Positions 17,657 to 27,089 of a stretch of 64,000 nucleotides of DNA are shown here, one piece after another. The notes beneath the pieces were generated by a model that ran no database searches, was not told the DNA's origin, and saw only the letters and a program-made list of their open reading frames with translations. Location of the stretch: the NCBI GenBank assembly GCA_964569425.1, contig CAZMVD010000008.1:3199-67198 (forward strand). Reading direction: 5' to 3'. This DNA comes from JACQXM01 sp964569425 (GTDB lineage Bacteria > Planctomycetota > Phycisphaerae > UBA1845). Each line of letters starts with the position of its first letter. The stretch's first letter is position 1. The position numbers and the translations under genes were made by a program.

Positions 17657-18136
17657 TTACACCTCGGCCAGGAATTGAATGCGCCGTTGCAGCTCGTCCC
17701 GTGGGCCGGACCAATCAAGGGCCGCGAGTCCTTCGATCTTGCGCCGCAGACTCTCCGCCACGCGCAGCGTGAACTCGATACGTTGATCGTCACTGCCTGG
17801 AAAGTACGCGGGATCGGGAACGGACCAGTGGACGTGAATAGGCTGGCCCGGGAACACCGGGCAGTTCTCGTGAGCGGCGGCGTCGCAAAGCGTGATCACC
17901 GCGTCAAAGCCGGATTCTGCATACTCGTCCCAACCCTTCGAACGTTGACCCTCCAGGGATACGCCCAGTTGCCGCATGGCCTCTATAGCCAGTTCGTGGA
18001 TGAACCCCGCAGGACGCGCCCCCGCGCTGAACGCCTCCAGCCGCGCGCCGCCGACGTGCCGCGCAATGGCTTCCGCCATCTGCGAGCGGCAGGCATTGGC
18101 GGTGCACAGAAACAGGATGCGAGGACGCGGCGGCAT
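17657..18136 (-). CDS. arsC: Thioredoxin-type arsenate reductase / low-molecular-weight phosphatase
   Basis: A 159-residue LMW protein-tyrosine-phosphatase-fold protein. The P-loop is C11-TANAC-R17-S (CX5R), and the two extra redox cysteines of the thioredoxin-coupled ArsC family are present at Cys84 and Cys92 (LCDAAAHENCPVFPG). HWSVPDPA supplies the general acid Asp. It reduces arsenate to arsenite; no arsR, arsB or acr3 lies nearby, so the detoxification partner is elsewhere. The ATG at 18136 has AGGGG just upstream; the open frame continues further but without family similarity. Confidence 0.88.
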   Translation of the reverse strand: MPPRPRILFLCTANACRSQMAEAIARHVGGARLEAFSAGARPAGFIHELAIEAMRQLGVSLEGQRSKGWDEYAESGFDAVITLCDAAAHENCPVFPGQPIHVHWSVPDPAYFPGSDDQRIEFTLRVAESLRRKIEGLAALDWSGPRDELQRRIQFLAEV

Positions 18137-18284
18137 AAGACCCCTGCTAATCAGACCTAATGCAAGGGTTATAGCGGGAAACCGCGCAAGAGCCAACGAA
18201 CCGCCGGACGTTCCATTCCCCGTGGAGGTTGAAGGTGCGCCACGTCCGGCGAATGAGCGCGACCGTTGCTCCTACCTTGTCCGA

Positions 18285-20123
18285 CTATCGGCAAACGCCC
18301 TGCTGCCGCAAGGCCACTGCGCGATCAGAGCAGACTGTGTCCCACGCCACGTTGCAGCAATCCGGGTCGTCCACGCACACCGCGTTGCAGCAGGCTTCCA
18401 GGTTGCAGCCGGGCGTGGTACGTGCCGAGAAGCAGCTTCCCGTACCGTTTACGCACGCGGCGAACAAACCGCATTCGAACCCCACGCTCTCCACGCAGAA
18501 ATCGTCCCACTCGCTCAGGCAGCAGAAGGGATCCTGCGTGCAGACGGCCTGGCACACGGTATCGGTCGCATCAGGAGTGGTTGCGCAATTCAGATCGTTG
18601 CAGCCGGGATTGGTGTGGGCGGACAGGCAGCTTCCCGCACCGGACGCACTGCACGTCGGAAAGCCGTTGACGATGCCGTCCGCCTTCTCGCCGCAGACGT
18701 CATCCCATTCGCTGTCGCAACAGAACAGGTCCACGGCGCATACCTGTTGACATGTGCTCTGGGTTTCACAGCCCGGCTGTGCGTGCGCGGCAAAGCAGTC
18801 TCCGCTGCCGTTGATGCAGGCGTTGGTTCCGCGAGTCGGATCACTCGAACAGAAAACGCTCAGCCGGCCGAGGCCCGTTACCCCTTCAAAGCCGCCCACC
18901 CGAATCATGTAGGACTGTCCCGCGGTCGCCGAAAAGGTCGTGCGCGAGTCTGTTCCCGTCCCGCAGTCGTCGTCGCTGCACGCCAATGGCTGCGCACTCG
19001 GGCACCCGCAACCGTTATAGACCATCACTTTGGTGTCGAAACTGCTGCCGCACAGGCTGACCACCACTTCTTCCGTGCAGGTGGCCGTGTAACAGTACCA
19101 GATGTCCGCGTCGACCTGCGTGTAGCCTTGCACCACACAGTGACCGGGCTGATCGGGACCGTCAGTGGTTGCCCCCGTGTTGGTAAAGGAGCGTGAAGTC
19201 TCGCCGATCGCCGTGGGGTTGGCGCAGTTGTTGTTGGCCAGCGCGCCGCCGATCGTGTTCTGACAGTTGGCGTCGCACTGCGACGTGTTCGGCGGCTCGC
19301 ACTGTTCGCCGGTCTCCACCGTGCCGTTGCCGCACACCGGTCCCGTCGGGATCCCACCGCCCCCGCCCGTGGGACACCCGGCGGCATCGACCACCGTTCC
19401 GGCGGGGGTGACCGGGCACTCGTCAAGGTCATCGGTCACGCCGTCGCCGTCGGCATCGCGCTGACTGGCCGCACAGCCCTCGGCATCCACGGCGGCCCCT
19501 GCCGGTGTATTCGGACACTGATCGTCGTCATCGAACACGCCGTCCGCGTCTGCATCCTCCAGCGGGCAGCCGTTGGCGTCGACCTCCGTTCCTTCTGGAG
19601 TGGCGGGGCACTGGTCAATGTCATCGTTGACGCCGTCGCCGTCGGAATCGGGCGTGCCTGGGGCGCTGACCGGGCAACCCACGTCATCCACTGTAACTGT
19701 TGCCGGTGTGCGCGGACATTGATCCAGGTCATCTGTGACGCCGTCGTTGTCAGTGTCTCGCTGGCTGGCAGCGCAGCCGTTACTGTCCACCGCCGCGCCC
19801 GCAGGAGTGTTCGGACATTGGTCCACATCGTCGCCCACGCCGTCCTCATCGGCATCGGGTGACCCAGGTGCGCTGATCGGGCAGCCCACTTCATTGACCG
19901 TGGTGTTCGGTGGCGTGGCGGGGCACTCGTCGATCTCGTCGCGCACCCCGTCGCCGTCGGTATCGGTGGGCGCAGGCGGCGGCGGATCGTTGTCGTTGCC
20001 GTTCGTGTTGGTATTGCCGTTGTTGTTTCCCGCGGGAGGGGGGCAGCCGACCGCGAAAAGACAAACCGCTACCGCCAGCGCCGAAACGATCAAGCGTGTG
20101 CTGTGAATCCCGTGGACAATCAT
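18285..20123 (-). CDS. Thrombospondin type 3 and Cys-rich repeat lipoprotein
   Basis: A 612-residue exported lipoprotein: signal peptide with the lipobox AVGC at about residue 27, then an Asn-rich linker. Next come six Ca2+-binding thrombospondin type 3 repeats (units like DTDNDGVTDDLDQCP alternating with a Val-Asp-x-x-GC element), a CGNGTVETGEQCE Cys motif and a pre-peptidase-like beta domain (VMVYNGCGC to GGFEGVTGLGRLSVFC). Three Cys-rich repeats of the form G-x-C-x4-H/R-T/A-x-PGC...CC-x4-WD-x-x-C close the protein. It is probably a cell-surface adhesion or structural protein. A strong GGGGGAGG ribosome binding site precedes the ATG. Confidence 0.88.
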   Translation of the reverse strand: MIVHGIHSTRLIVSALAVAVCLFAVGCPPPAGNNNGNTNTNGNDNDPPPPAPTDTDGDGVRDEIDECPATPPNTTVNEVGCPISAPGSPDADEDGVGDDVDQCPNTPAGAAVDSNGCAASQRDTDNDGVTDDLDQCPRTPATVTVDDVGCPVSAPGTPDSDGDGVNDDIDQCPATPEGTEVDANGCPLEDADADGVFDDDDQCPNTPAGAAVDAEGCAASQRDADGDGVTDDLDECPVTPAGTVVDAAGCPTGGGGGIPTGPVCGNGTVETGEQCEPPNTSQCDANCQNTIGGALANNNCANPTAIGETSRSFTNTGATTDGPDQPGHCVVQGYTQVDADIWYCYTATCTEEVVVSLCGSSFDTKVMVYNGCGCPSAQPLACSDDDCGTGTDSRTTFSATAGQSYMIRVGGFEGVTGLGRLSVFCSSDPTRGTNACINGSGDCFAAHAQPGCETQSTCQQVCAVDLFCCDSEWDDVCGEKADGIVNGFPTCSASGAGSCLSAHTNPGCNDLNCATTPDATDTVCQAVCTQDPFCCLSEWDDFCVESVGFECGLFAACVNGTGSCFSARTTPGCNLEACCNAVCVDDPDCCNVAWDTVCSDRAVALRQQGVCR

Positions 20124-20412
20124 GTGGTTCCTCCCCCTGGACCATCCCCGGCGCGCGACCGGATCCCATGCGTCCTGTAGTCCCGCCTGTCGAAAAGGGA
20201 GCTTGCCGTCGCGGGGGCCACACAAGGGGATCGTCTGACCCACTTTATGCGGCACCCAGGTTTCAAGGCAAGGGCGCCGTCGTGAGCGCCGCTTATCGGA
20301 GGAAGGCGCCGCCGAGCCTGTCCGGGGCTTGAATCCGCGTGGCGATACCTATAGCGTAGGGGTTTAGGCGCAACGGACAGGGGCAGAAAGCCGTCCTCGG
20401 CAAGGATACACC

Positions 20413-20901
20413 ATGGAGCGGACCATTCGCGTAGGTGTGGGCTACGATATTCACCGCCTGGTGGAAAACCGCCGACTGATTATCGGGGGAATGGAGATCC
20501 CCCACGCCAAGGGTCTGATCGGACACAGCGATGCCGACGTCGTCTTGCACGCCGTGTCCGACGCCCTGCTCGGGGCCGCCGGTTTGCCCGATATCGGTGA
20601 TCTATTCCCCGACGATGACCCGAAATTCAAGGACGCCGACAGCCGAAAATTGCTCGGTGAAGTAGTCGCCAAGGTTCACGAGAAAGGCTTTCGGGTGGGC
20701 AACCTGGACGTTATCGTCCACGCCGAAGCGCCGAAACTCTCGCCCTATAAGCGGCAAATGGCGGAACGCATTGCCGCCCTCGTGGAGCTGGCGCCCGATG
20801 CGGTTAGCGTCAAAGCCAAGACCAACGAGGGGCTGGGCCCGTTGGGGCATGCCGATGCCATCGCTTGCACCGCCGTAGCACTGGTCTACATGCAACGCTG
20901 A
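20413..20901 (+). CDS. ispF: 2-C-methyl-D-erythritol 2,4-cyclodiphosphate synthase
   Basis: Fifth step of the non-mevalonate (MEP) isoprenoid pathway (EC 4.6.1.12). The 162-residue protein has the metal-binding GYDIHRL (Asp12, His14), GHSDADVVLHAVSDALLGAAG, given here as one adjoining block, the DIGDLFPDDDP loop and the C-terminal KAKTNEGLG. It is followed 40 bases later by cysS, a pairing also seen in Firmicutes. Confidence 0.96.
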   Translation: MERTIRVGVGYDIHRLVENRRLIIGGMEIPHAKGLIGHSDADVVLHAVSDALLGAAGLPDIGDLFPDDDPKFKDADSRKLLGEVVAKVHEKGFRVGNLDVIVHAEAPKLSPYKRQMAERIAALVELAPDAVSVKAKTNEGLGPLGHADAIACTAVALVYMQR

Positions 20902-20941
20902 TTGCCGCGCTGCCCGGCCGCCACGATCAAGGAACTGCCGT

Positions 20942-22432
20942 ATGGGTCTGGTTGTGTATAACACGCTGACGCGAACCAAAGAGCCGTTCGAAACCGTGCG
21001 CCCCGGTCACGTGGGCATTTACCTGTGCGGACCGACGGTCTACAAGCCCAGCCACATTGGCCATGCGGTCGGACCGATCATCTTTGACGCCATCAAGCGT
21101 TACCTCATTTTTCGCGGCTACCAGGTCACCTGGGTCGTGAACATCACCGACGTGGACGACAAACTTATCGTTGAAGCCGCAAAACAGAACACGTCCACTC
21201 TCGCGCTCGCCGAGCGCGTGACCGGGGACTACCTGGCCGCGATGAAAACGCTGCACGTCGACGGCATCGACCTTATGCCCAAAGCGTCGGAGCACATCGG
21301 CGACATCATCGACATCATCCAGCGCCTACAGCAACGCGATGCCGCGTACGTGTCCGGCGGCGACGTCTACTTCGACGTGACCAAGGACGCCGACTACGGC
21401 AAGTTGTCCAATCGCCGTGTCGAAGACCAGGAAGGCCAGCGCGACCTGCAAAGCGGGGACAAGCGCAACCCCGGCGATTTTGCCCTCTGGAAAGCGGCCA
21501 AGCCCGGCGAGCCGGATGAGGTCAAGTTCGACTCCCCCTGGGGCAAAGGCCGGCCCGGCTGGCACATCGAATGCTCCGCCATGGCCATGCGCTACCTGGG
21601 CGAGACTTTCGACATTCACGGCGGCGGCATGGACCTGATCTTCCCTCACCACGAGAACGAGACGGCGCAGTCGGAAACCTGCACCGACAAGCCCTTCGCC
21701 AAGTACTGGCTGCACCACGGGCTCACCCGCTTCAACACCAAGAAGGTGGCCAAGTCCGACACCGACCCGGAAATGCAGGCGGCGCTGCTGCGCATGACGC
21801 TGCACAATCTGCTGGCCACCTATCCCGGCGAGTTGATCCGCTTCTTCGTGCTGAGCACGCACTATCGCCGGCCCATCGAGTACTCCGAGGCGGAAATCGA
21901 AAGCAAGCGGAAGGGGTTGGATACGTTCTATCGTCTGTTCGAGCGCGTGGAGCGGGTCAGCGGCGCATCGCCCTATGGGGTCGCGACGGCCGACGGCGCC
22001 ATCGCCAGCGCCACGCTTGCTTCGGCCTGTGACGAGCAGGCGGCCGAATTCGTTCGCGCCATGGACGAAGATTTCAACACCGCCGGCGCCATCGCCGCCT
22101 TGTTCGAGTGGGCCGGGGCGGTCAATCGCCATGTGGAGCAGGAGCGGCTCGAGTCCGGCGGGGCTGATTCGGCGAAACGCGATGCGCTGCACGCCGCCGG
22201 CCGGCTCATCGCCACGGCGCAAACCATCGGGTTGTTCCTCGAGCCGCCACCGAAAAAGACCGGCGCCGACGACGGCCTGATGGACAAAGCCATGCAGGTG
22301 CTCATCCACATCCGCCAGCACTTGCGCAAGAAAAAGGACTTCGAGTCCGCGGACCTCATCCGCAACCTGTTGGCGGAGCGGAAGATCACGCTGGAGGACC
22401 GCGCCGACGGCACCGTGTGGCGCGCCGAGTAA
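20942..22432 (+). CDS. cysS: Cysteinyl-tRNA synthetase
   Basis: Charges tRNA-Cys (EC 6.1.1.16). The 496-residue class I synthetase shows the N-terminal YLCGPTVY zinc Cys, the HIGH box as HIGH in KPSHIGHAVG, the second zinc region HIECSAMAMRYLG and FPHHENETAQSE. The KMSKS loop is variant, KKVAKS. The DALR and C-terminal helical domains are complete. It ends five bases before the stop of the convergent RDD gene. Confidence 0.96.
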   Translation: MGLVVYNTLTRTKEPFETVRPGHVGIYLCGPTVYKPSHIGHAVGPIIFDAIKRYLIFRGYQVTWVVNITDVDDKLIVEAAKQNTSTLALAERVTGDYLAAMKTLHVDGIDLMPKASEHIGDIIDIIQRLQQRDAAYVSGGDVYFDVTKDADYGKLSNRRVEDQEGQRDLQSGDKRNPGDFALWKAAKPGEPDEVKFDSPWGKGRPGWHIECSAMAMRYLGETFDIHGGGMDLIFPHHENETAQSETCTDKPFAKYWLHHGLTRFNTKKVAKSDTDPEMQAALLRMTLHNLLATYPGELIRFFVLSTHYRRPIEYSEAEIESKRKGLDTFYRLFERVERVSGASPYGVATADGAIASATLASACDEQAAEFVRAMDEDFNTAGAIAALFEWAGAVNRHVEQERLESGGADSAKRDALHAAGRLIATAQTIGLFLEPPPKKTGADDGLMDKAMQVLIHIRQHLRKKKDFESADLIRNLLAERKITLEDRADGTVWRAE

Positions 22433-22437
22433 CCTGC

Positions 22438-24150
22438 TTACTCCTCCTCCTGCTGGTCACTTGGTCTTTCAACCCCCGGCGCTACCTTCGTCCGGTCCGG
22501 CACTTGACCGGCCAGCACCACCGTGCGCGCCAGAATGTCACCCAGCCGCTGCCGCGCGGGGGTCAGCACCACCAGCAGCACCAGCGGGGGAAAGTAAAAC
22601 TCCACGCAGCGCAACGCGTTGCGCACCAGGATCGCGCCCGGCCCGCACGGCTTGCCGGAATGGCCGACCACATACAGACCCAGCAGCCGCTTACCCACCG
22701 TCGTTCGCGCCGCCAACTCCATCACCGCCGTGTACACGCCGACAATGCTTCCCATCACCGGAAGAAAAAGAAATCGCGTCGCGGATTGCGCCGCCGGTGT
22801 CGCCTGCGCGTATTCCGCAACATCCAGCCCCTGCCGCAGAACCATGACGTACAACGCCGCTCCCCAGAATGGAAAAACCAGCACGACGTCGATGAGCAGC
22901 GCGGCCGCGCGGCGCCCCAGCGGCGCCAACACCGCGTGGGCGGTCAACGGCACTTCGACAAGCACGCTGTCGCGCCGCCAGATGAAGATTGCCGAGAGAA
23001 TCCCCGCCAGCACCGCGTATTGCAGCAGCATCGATGCTGAAGGGCTTACGACCGGCTGCGGCGCACGAGAAAGTGCCTTCACCGTCGTCCATGGCTCGAC
23101 CGGCGTGCGAGACTCGGAATCCCAGAGTGCCATTCGCGCTTCGCCGCCGCGGTCGGCAATCGCCACCGCCATTCGTCCCGCAAACACGCCCACCGCAAAC
23201 GGATGTTGGAGCCGCAGCGCCGCGCCCCCGTCCTCCTGAAGTTCCGCGCCCGTCCGCCAGTTTCCGTCGGTGAACCGAAAGGGCTGTACCGCGTGTCCGT
23301 CCGACCGGCGGAGAACCGCCAGCACCACCGGATCTTCCCCCGTCCAGCCGCCAGCCAGGGCGCTGGGCACGTCGTTAAACGAAAGGGTGGCCACGGTCGA
23401 CCAGTCCGTGTTGATCCCGGAAGAGACGTGATGGCGGTAGCCGGCCCCGTCGGGCGAAAACCGGTGCAGGCAGTGAACGACGCCGCCGCGCGCCAACAGG
23501 ATCAACGACGAAAAATGCGGCCCCAGGCCCTCCGGACCGGCACGATCCAGCTCCCATTGACCGTGCGCGTAACGCACCAGAACCAGCTCCGTGTCCGGCA
23601 CGGTCGTTGGCGCATCCGTCGGCGCCGCCGTTTCCGCGCCCTCCGGCGTGTCCCAGGCAGCGGATTGTGTTCGAGCCTCGACAATCTGCTGCGCCTGGCG
23701 GTGCGTGACCAGCGCATACAGCACCGGCCGCTCCTGATCGGCCGTCAGCGCCAACGGCAACGCAGAGCGCGGAAGGGTGAGTTCGTTGAATTGCGTTCGC
23801 GAAGGCGTAGCCTCCCAGAGCGACGCACGCGGCGCATAGCGGCGATGCGTCCCGTCGCGATAGATGGCATGGAGTTGGGTCTCTCTCACCGCGGCGAAGC
23901 GAATGCTGCCGGTGGCAACGTTGCGCAACGCGAAAAACCGCCCTGCCGTGGCGTCACCGGCGCTGCGATACGCAAACCGCAGCAACAGCGTTCCATCCGG
24001 TTCCGGTTGGCGTTGGAACACCCAGAGTATCTCGTCATTGCCGACCAGCACGAGTTCCTGCGGATCCGCGGCCAGGCTCGCGTCGCTCGCCAGCGCCGAA
24101 CTCACCAGGACCAGTGCAATGCGCATCAATCGGAGAGGTCGTCCAAACAT
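22438..24150 (-). CDS. RDD-family membrane protein with large exported N-terminal domain
   Basis: About 570 residues. An N-terminal signal-like helix (LRLMRIALVLVSSALASDASLA) precedes roughly 370 exported residues of beta-rich, propeller-like composition. A membrane segment follows near residue 410, then a C-terminal RDD domain (LGRRAAALLIDVVLVF, a second hydrophobic helix, then TVGKRLLGLYVV and ARQRLGDILARTVVL). RDD proteins are integral membrane proteins, some acting in Na+ or Li+ transport; the soluble part here is not recognised. The start is uncertain: ATG at 24150 or 24129, neither with a strong ribosome binding site. Confidence 0.72.
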   Translation of the reverse strand: MFGRPLRLMRIALVLVSSALASDASLAADPQELVLVGNDEILWVFQRQPEPDGTLLLRFAYRSAGDATAGRFFALRNVATGSIRFAAVRETQLHAIYRDGTHRRYAPRASLWEATPSRTQFNELTLPRSALPLALTADQERPVLYALVTHRQAQQIVEARTQSAAWDTPEGAETAAPTDAPTTVPDTELVLVRYAHGQWELDRAGPEGLGPHFSSLILLARGGVVHCLHRFSPDGAGYRHHVSSGINTDWSTVATLSFNDVPSALAGGWTGEDPVVLAVLRRSDGHAVQPFRFTDGNWRTGAELQEDGGAALRLQHPFAVGVFAGRMAVAIADRGGEARMALWDSESRTPVEPWTTVKALSRAPQPVVSPSASMLLQYAVLAGILSAIFIWRRDSVLVEVPLTAHAVLAPLGRRAAALLIDVVLVFPFWGAALYVMVLRQGLDVAEYAQATPAAQSATRFLFLPVMGSIVGVYTAVMELAARTTVGKRLLGLYVVGHSGKPCGPGAILVRNALRCVEFYFPPLVLLVVLTPARQRLGDILARTVVLAGQVPDRTKVAPGVERPSDQQEEE

Positions 24151-24281
24151 GGAGATTCGGCGTCGTGCGCGATTCGCGGGTGCAGGGAAAGGCATCGATG
24201 GCATTATGGTGAAGGCCTGCGTCCGCGGCAAGGCAAGCCCCCGCTGCGGCGAAGCGTGATCACCGGCGCAGCTCACCTGCC

Positions 24282-25130
24282 TTAATGGGTTCGCGAATCG
24301 AATTGGCAGGCCGGGGGCGCGGCGAATTGAATACTCGACTCCGTGACTTCGCTCACCAGCGACCACTTGCGAATCTGAAAACGCAACGCACTATCCGATT
24401 GCGGCCAGCTCACCGAAACTTCCCCCGGCAGGAACACGTCGCCCAGATCCTGGCGGCGATACCCGTCCAGCCGCGCGTCCATCACCACGTCGCCCCTCGA
24501 ATCTCGAAAGATTACCCGTCGCACCAGTCGCGGCGCAAACCGATCGAGCCAATACTCTTTCTCCAGCACCAACTGCCCGCGATCGTCGCGCGGCAGAAAC
24601 ATCACCTGCTGATGCTCGTCCTCTATGCGCTGGACCTGGCGAACACCGCCCGGACCCAGCCAGTGCGTCGGAATCGGTCGCAGCCCCAGCGCGTCGATCA
24701 TCTGATCCGCCCGCAGGGGAATGCCCTCCGGCAGGTCGTCCTCCCGGTCATGGCGACCGCAATAGAATTGCTCATCATCCCTTGTGTATACCCAGTACGC
24801 CTCCTGATTCGAGCCCACCAGCACTTGCGACTCGCCGAACTTCCTCAGGTCAAAGCGCAGGTTTCGCGGCCCAAGGTAGAAAAGCGTTCCGTCGGCGTGG
24901 TAACTCCGCCGCCGTCCCTCGAGCCGTACGTGGCCGTCCACCGTGCCGATTGCCCGGACCGTTCCGGGAATCGCCGCTATGTTCGCATTGACAATGCGCG
25001 CCGCATCCGCCAACGGCAGCGCTTCCAACGGCACCCGCACCACGGGACGATGGCATCCGCCAATCCCGCCCAAGGTTGCCGCCAATGCACCGGCTATACT
25101 GTGGACCCGCCAGGTCGCGTTAATGCCCAT
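24282..25130 (-). CDS. Hypothetical lipoprotein, LolA/outer-membrane-lipoprotein-like
   Basis: A 282-residue protein with a signal peptide and the lipobox GIGGC at about residue 26. The body alternates beta strands (GTVDGHVRLEG, LFYLGPRNLRFDLR, QVLVGSNQEAYWVY, VVMDARLDGYRR), which suggests a LolA/LppX-like half-barrel, but no motif proves it. Its start overlaps the end of the upstream gene by 11 bases, so the two are translationally coupled. Confidence 0.65.
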   Translation of the reverse strand: MGINATWRVHSIAGALAATLGGIGGCHRPVVRVPLEALPLADAARIVNANIAAIPGTVRAIGTVDGHVRLEGRRRSYHADGTLFYLGPRNLRFDLRKFGESQVLVGSNQEAYWVYTRDDEQFYCGRHDREDDLPEGIPLRADQMIDALGLRPIPTHWLGPGGVRQVQRIEDEHQQVMFLPRDDRGQLVLEKEYWLDRFAPRLVRRVIFRDSRGDVVMDARLDGYRRQDLGDVFLPGEVSVSWPQSDSALRFQIRKWSLVSEVTESSIQFAAPPACQFDSRTH

Positions 25131-25701
25131 CGTCGGCGATCCCCCCTTCCTGGGGATGATCCGGCGCATCTTCCTCGCTCGCCAGTTCCTGCGCCCAGGG
25201 CCCCATGTCGCCGTGGAGTATGGCGCTCAATTGTGCGCTCACCGATTGAACTTCCGCGTCCGAAAGTCGGGGATTGACCACCGTGTGCCGGGACTGGTCC
25301 TTCACCAGCGTCATGTCCCAGGTTTCAACGCCCCCAACACTGGTAGTGCCTTCGTAGCGCAGTTTTCGCTTGCGCATCAGGATCAGCGCCAGCACAAATC
25401 GAAACTGCACGCGGGCCGGTTCCACTTCGCGCGCCAGCCGCAGGAAGAACTGCACCAGCAGATCGTCATCCACCAGCAGCCGTTTCCGCTTCCGACTGAC
25501 CGGCACCCGCGTCTTGAAGAAACAGAATGCCCCTTCCGGCGCGCCCTGCCATCCCCCCAGGCTGTAGTCCGCCCGCCGGAAAGTCTCACCCTCTTCGAAA
25601 AGAACGGTGTAGAACTCCTCCCCCTCCTCCAGCTTGTGCCCGGTAACCGCGCACACTCCATGAGGGCTGTCCACCTGCCAGGTCGTTTTGAACATCGCCA
25701 T
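25120..25701 (-). CDS. Conserved hypothetical protein
   Basis: A 193-residue cytoplasmic protein of unknown function. The N-terminus has C-A-V-T-G-H-K-L-E-E-G-E-E-F, a treble-clef-like start with Cys, and later a single Cys in GAFCFFK. A basic Arg/Lys-rich stretch (SRKRKRLL) and a helix ending LMRKRKLRYEG follow. The C-terminus is acidic. The ATG at 25701 has AGGGA upstream. It is coupled to the lipoprotein gene that follows. Confidence 0.65.
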   Translation of the reverse strand: MAMFKTTWQVDSPHGVCAVTGHKLEEGEEFYTVLFEEGETFRRADYSLGGWQGAPEGAFCFFKTRVPVSRKRKRLLVDDDLLVQFFLRLAREVEPARVQFRFVLALILMRKRKLRYEGTTSVGGVETWDMTLVKDQSRHTVVNPRLSDAEVQSVSAQLSAILHGDMGPWAQELASEEDAPDHPQEGGIADDGH

Positions 25702-25955
25702 GATCTTCCCTGATCGCCTTTCCCGGTCCGCCGGCCGTTTGAGGGCGCCGCGCGTTCTCGCCCGCGCCGTGGTTGGCCATTGAAGATGCACCAGCCGCCA
25801 ACGTCAAGGCAGCCTCAGACCTTTCGCCGTCGTCTCCTTTTTTCTTGGTTTGCAATCCCGCGCACGATGACTATGCTGGGCAAGACTCCGTTGGGTATCG
25901 GCTGACGCTCGAAACTTCCTCGCTCGTGGGGGGATTTCCGCAGGGAGGCACTTCC

Positions 25956-27056
25956 TTGGCCAGACGTCGAAGAAAAAGAAAAATTCCCGCATTTACCGCC
26001 GCAATCATCGTCGGCTGCGCAGCGTTCGGTTGGTGGTGGATGGGTGGAGACCAGCAAAGCACCAGCGACCTCCGGCCCGCGTACACCCTCGGCCCGCCCA
26101 TCTCGGCGAACCGCCGTGCCGACGCGCCGCGGGAGCGCGCCACGCCTGCCGCTCCCCTCAGTGGACCGCAACCGGCGCAATTGTCACCGCCGCCGGCCCA
26201 GCCCACGCTGGCGGCGGCCGATTCCGAAACGCCCCGGCAAACCGCCGCCAACACGCCCACGCCCGCCCGCACAGAGGGTGCGCCGCGTCCCGCGCCGTCG
26301 GCCGTTCCGCAGGAATCCGCCTCGTCGCTGCTGGCTGCCGGCCGGCAGGCCGCCGCGGCCGGCGAACTGGTCGCCGCACGTACTCGCTTCGCCGAGGCGC
26401 TCCAGCGCAACCCCGCCCCCGACGAAGCAAAACTTCTGCGTTCCGAACTAGTTCGCCTCGGCGAAGAGACCATTTTTTCGCCGCGCATCCTCGAAAACGA
26501 CACGCTCACCGAGCGTTACATCATCCAGACCGGCGATTCCCTCGCCAAGATCGCCAACAGATTCAAGGTCTCCGCCGATCTGCTCGCCGCCGTTAACGGC
26601 ATCGCCGACAAGAACCGCATCCGCGCCGGCCAGGCCATCAAGGTCGTGCACGGGCCCTTTCGCGCCGTCGTCGATAAGAGAAGTTACACCTTGGACCTGC
26701 TTCTCGCTGACGTCCTCGTCCGCCAGTTTCCCGTCGGCCTCGGTGCCGACGGCAGCACCCCCACCGGCCAGTGGCAGGTCAGCACCAAGCTCGTCAATCC
26801 GACCTATTACCCCCCGCGCGGCGGTGCCATCATCGCCGCCGACGACCCCAAGAACCCCCTCGGCGAGCGCTGGATCGGCCTCGTGGGGCTCGCCGGCGAA
26901 GCCCTCGGCCAGGAACGCTACGGCATTCACGGAACCATCGAGCCCGAAACCATCGGCCGCGATGCCTCACTCGGCTGCATTCGCCTTCATAACAAAGACG
27001 TGGAATCGCTCTACATGTGCCTGGTGGAAAAGCACTCCACGGTGATTGTGAAATGA
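25956..27056 (+). CDS. LysM and L,D-transpeptidase (YkuD) protein
   Basis: A periplasmic peptidoglycan cross-linking or remodelling enzyme of 366 residues. A basic N-terminus (ARRRRKRK) and one membrane helix act as an uncleaved anchor. A Pro/Ala-rich linker follows, then a TPR-like pair of helices, a LysM domain (YIIQTGDSLAKIANRFKVS) and the YkuD catalytic domain. The catalytic motif is His325-Gly-Thr ... Ser-Leu-Gly-Cys341-Ile-Arg-Leu. I chose the TTG at 25956 because AGGGAGG lies 7 nt upstream. It probably forms an operon with the selenoprotein gene 33 nt downstream. Confidence 0.88.
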   Translation: MARRRRKRKIPAFTAAIIVGCAAFGWWWMGGDQQSTSDLRPAYTLGPPISANRRADAPRERATPAAPLSGPQPAQLSPPPAQPTLAAADSETPRQTAANTPTPARTEGAPRPAPSAVPQESASSLLAAGRQAAAAGELVAARTRFAEALQRNPAPDEAKLLRSELVRLGEETIFSPRILENDTLTERYIIQTGDSLAKIANRFKVSADLLAAVNGIADKNRIRAGQAIKVVHGPFRAVVDKRSYTLDLLLADVLVRQFPVGLGADGSTPTGQWQVSTKLVNPTYYPPRGGAIIAADDPKNPLGERWIGLVGLAGEALGQERYGIHGTIEPETIGRDASLGCIRLHNKDVESLYMCLVEKHSTVIVK

Positions 27057-27089
27057 CCGCTTGCTTCGGCCCCCTGGCCGGAGGATACC

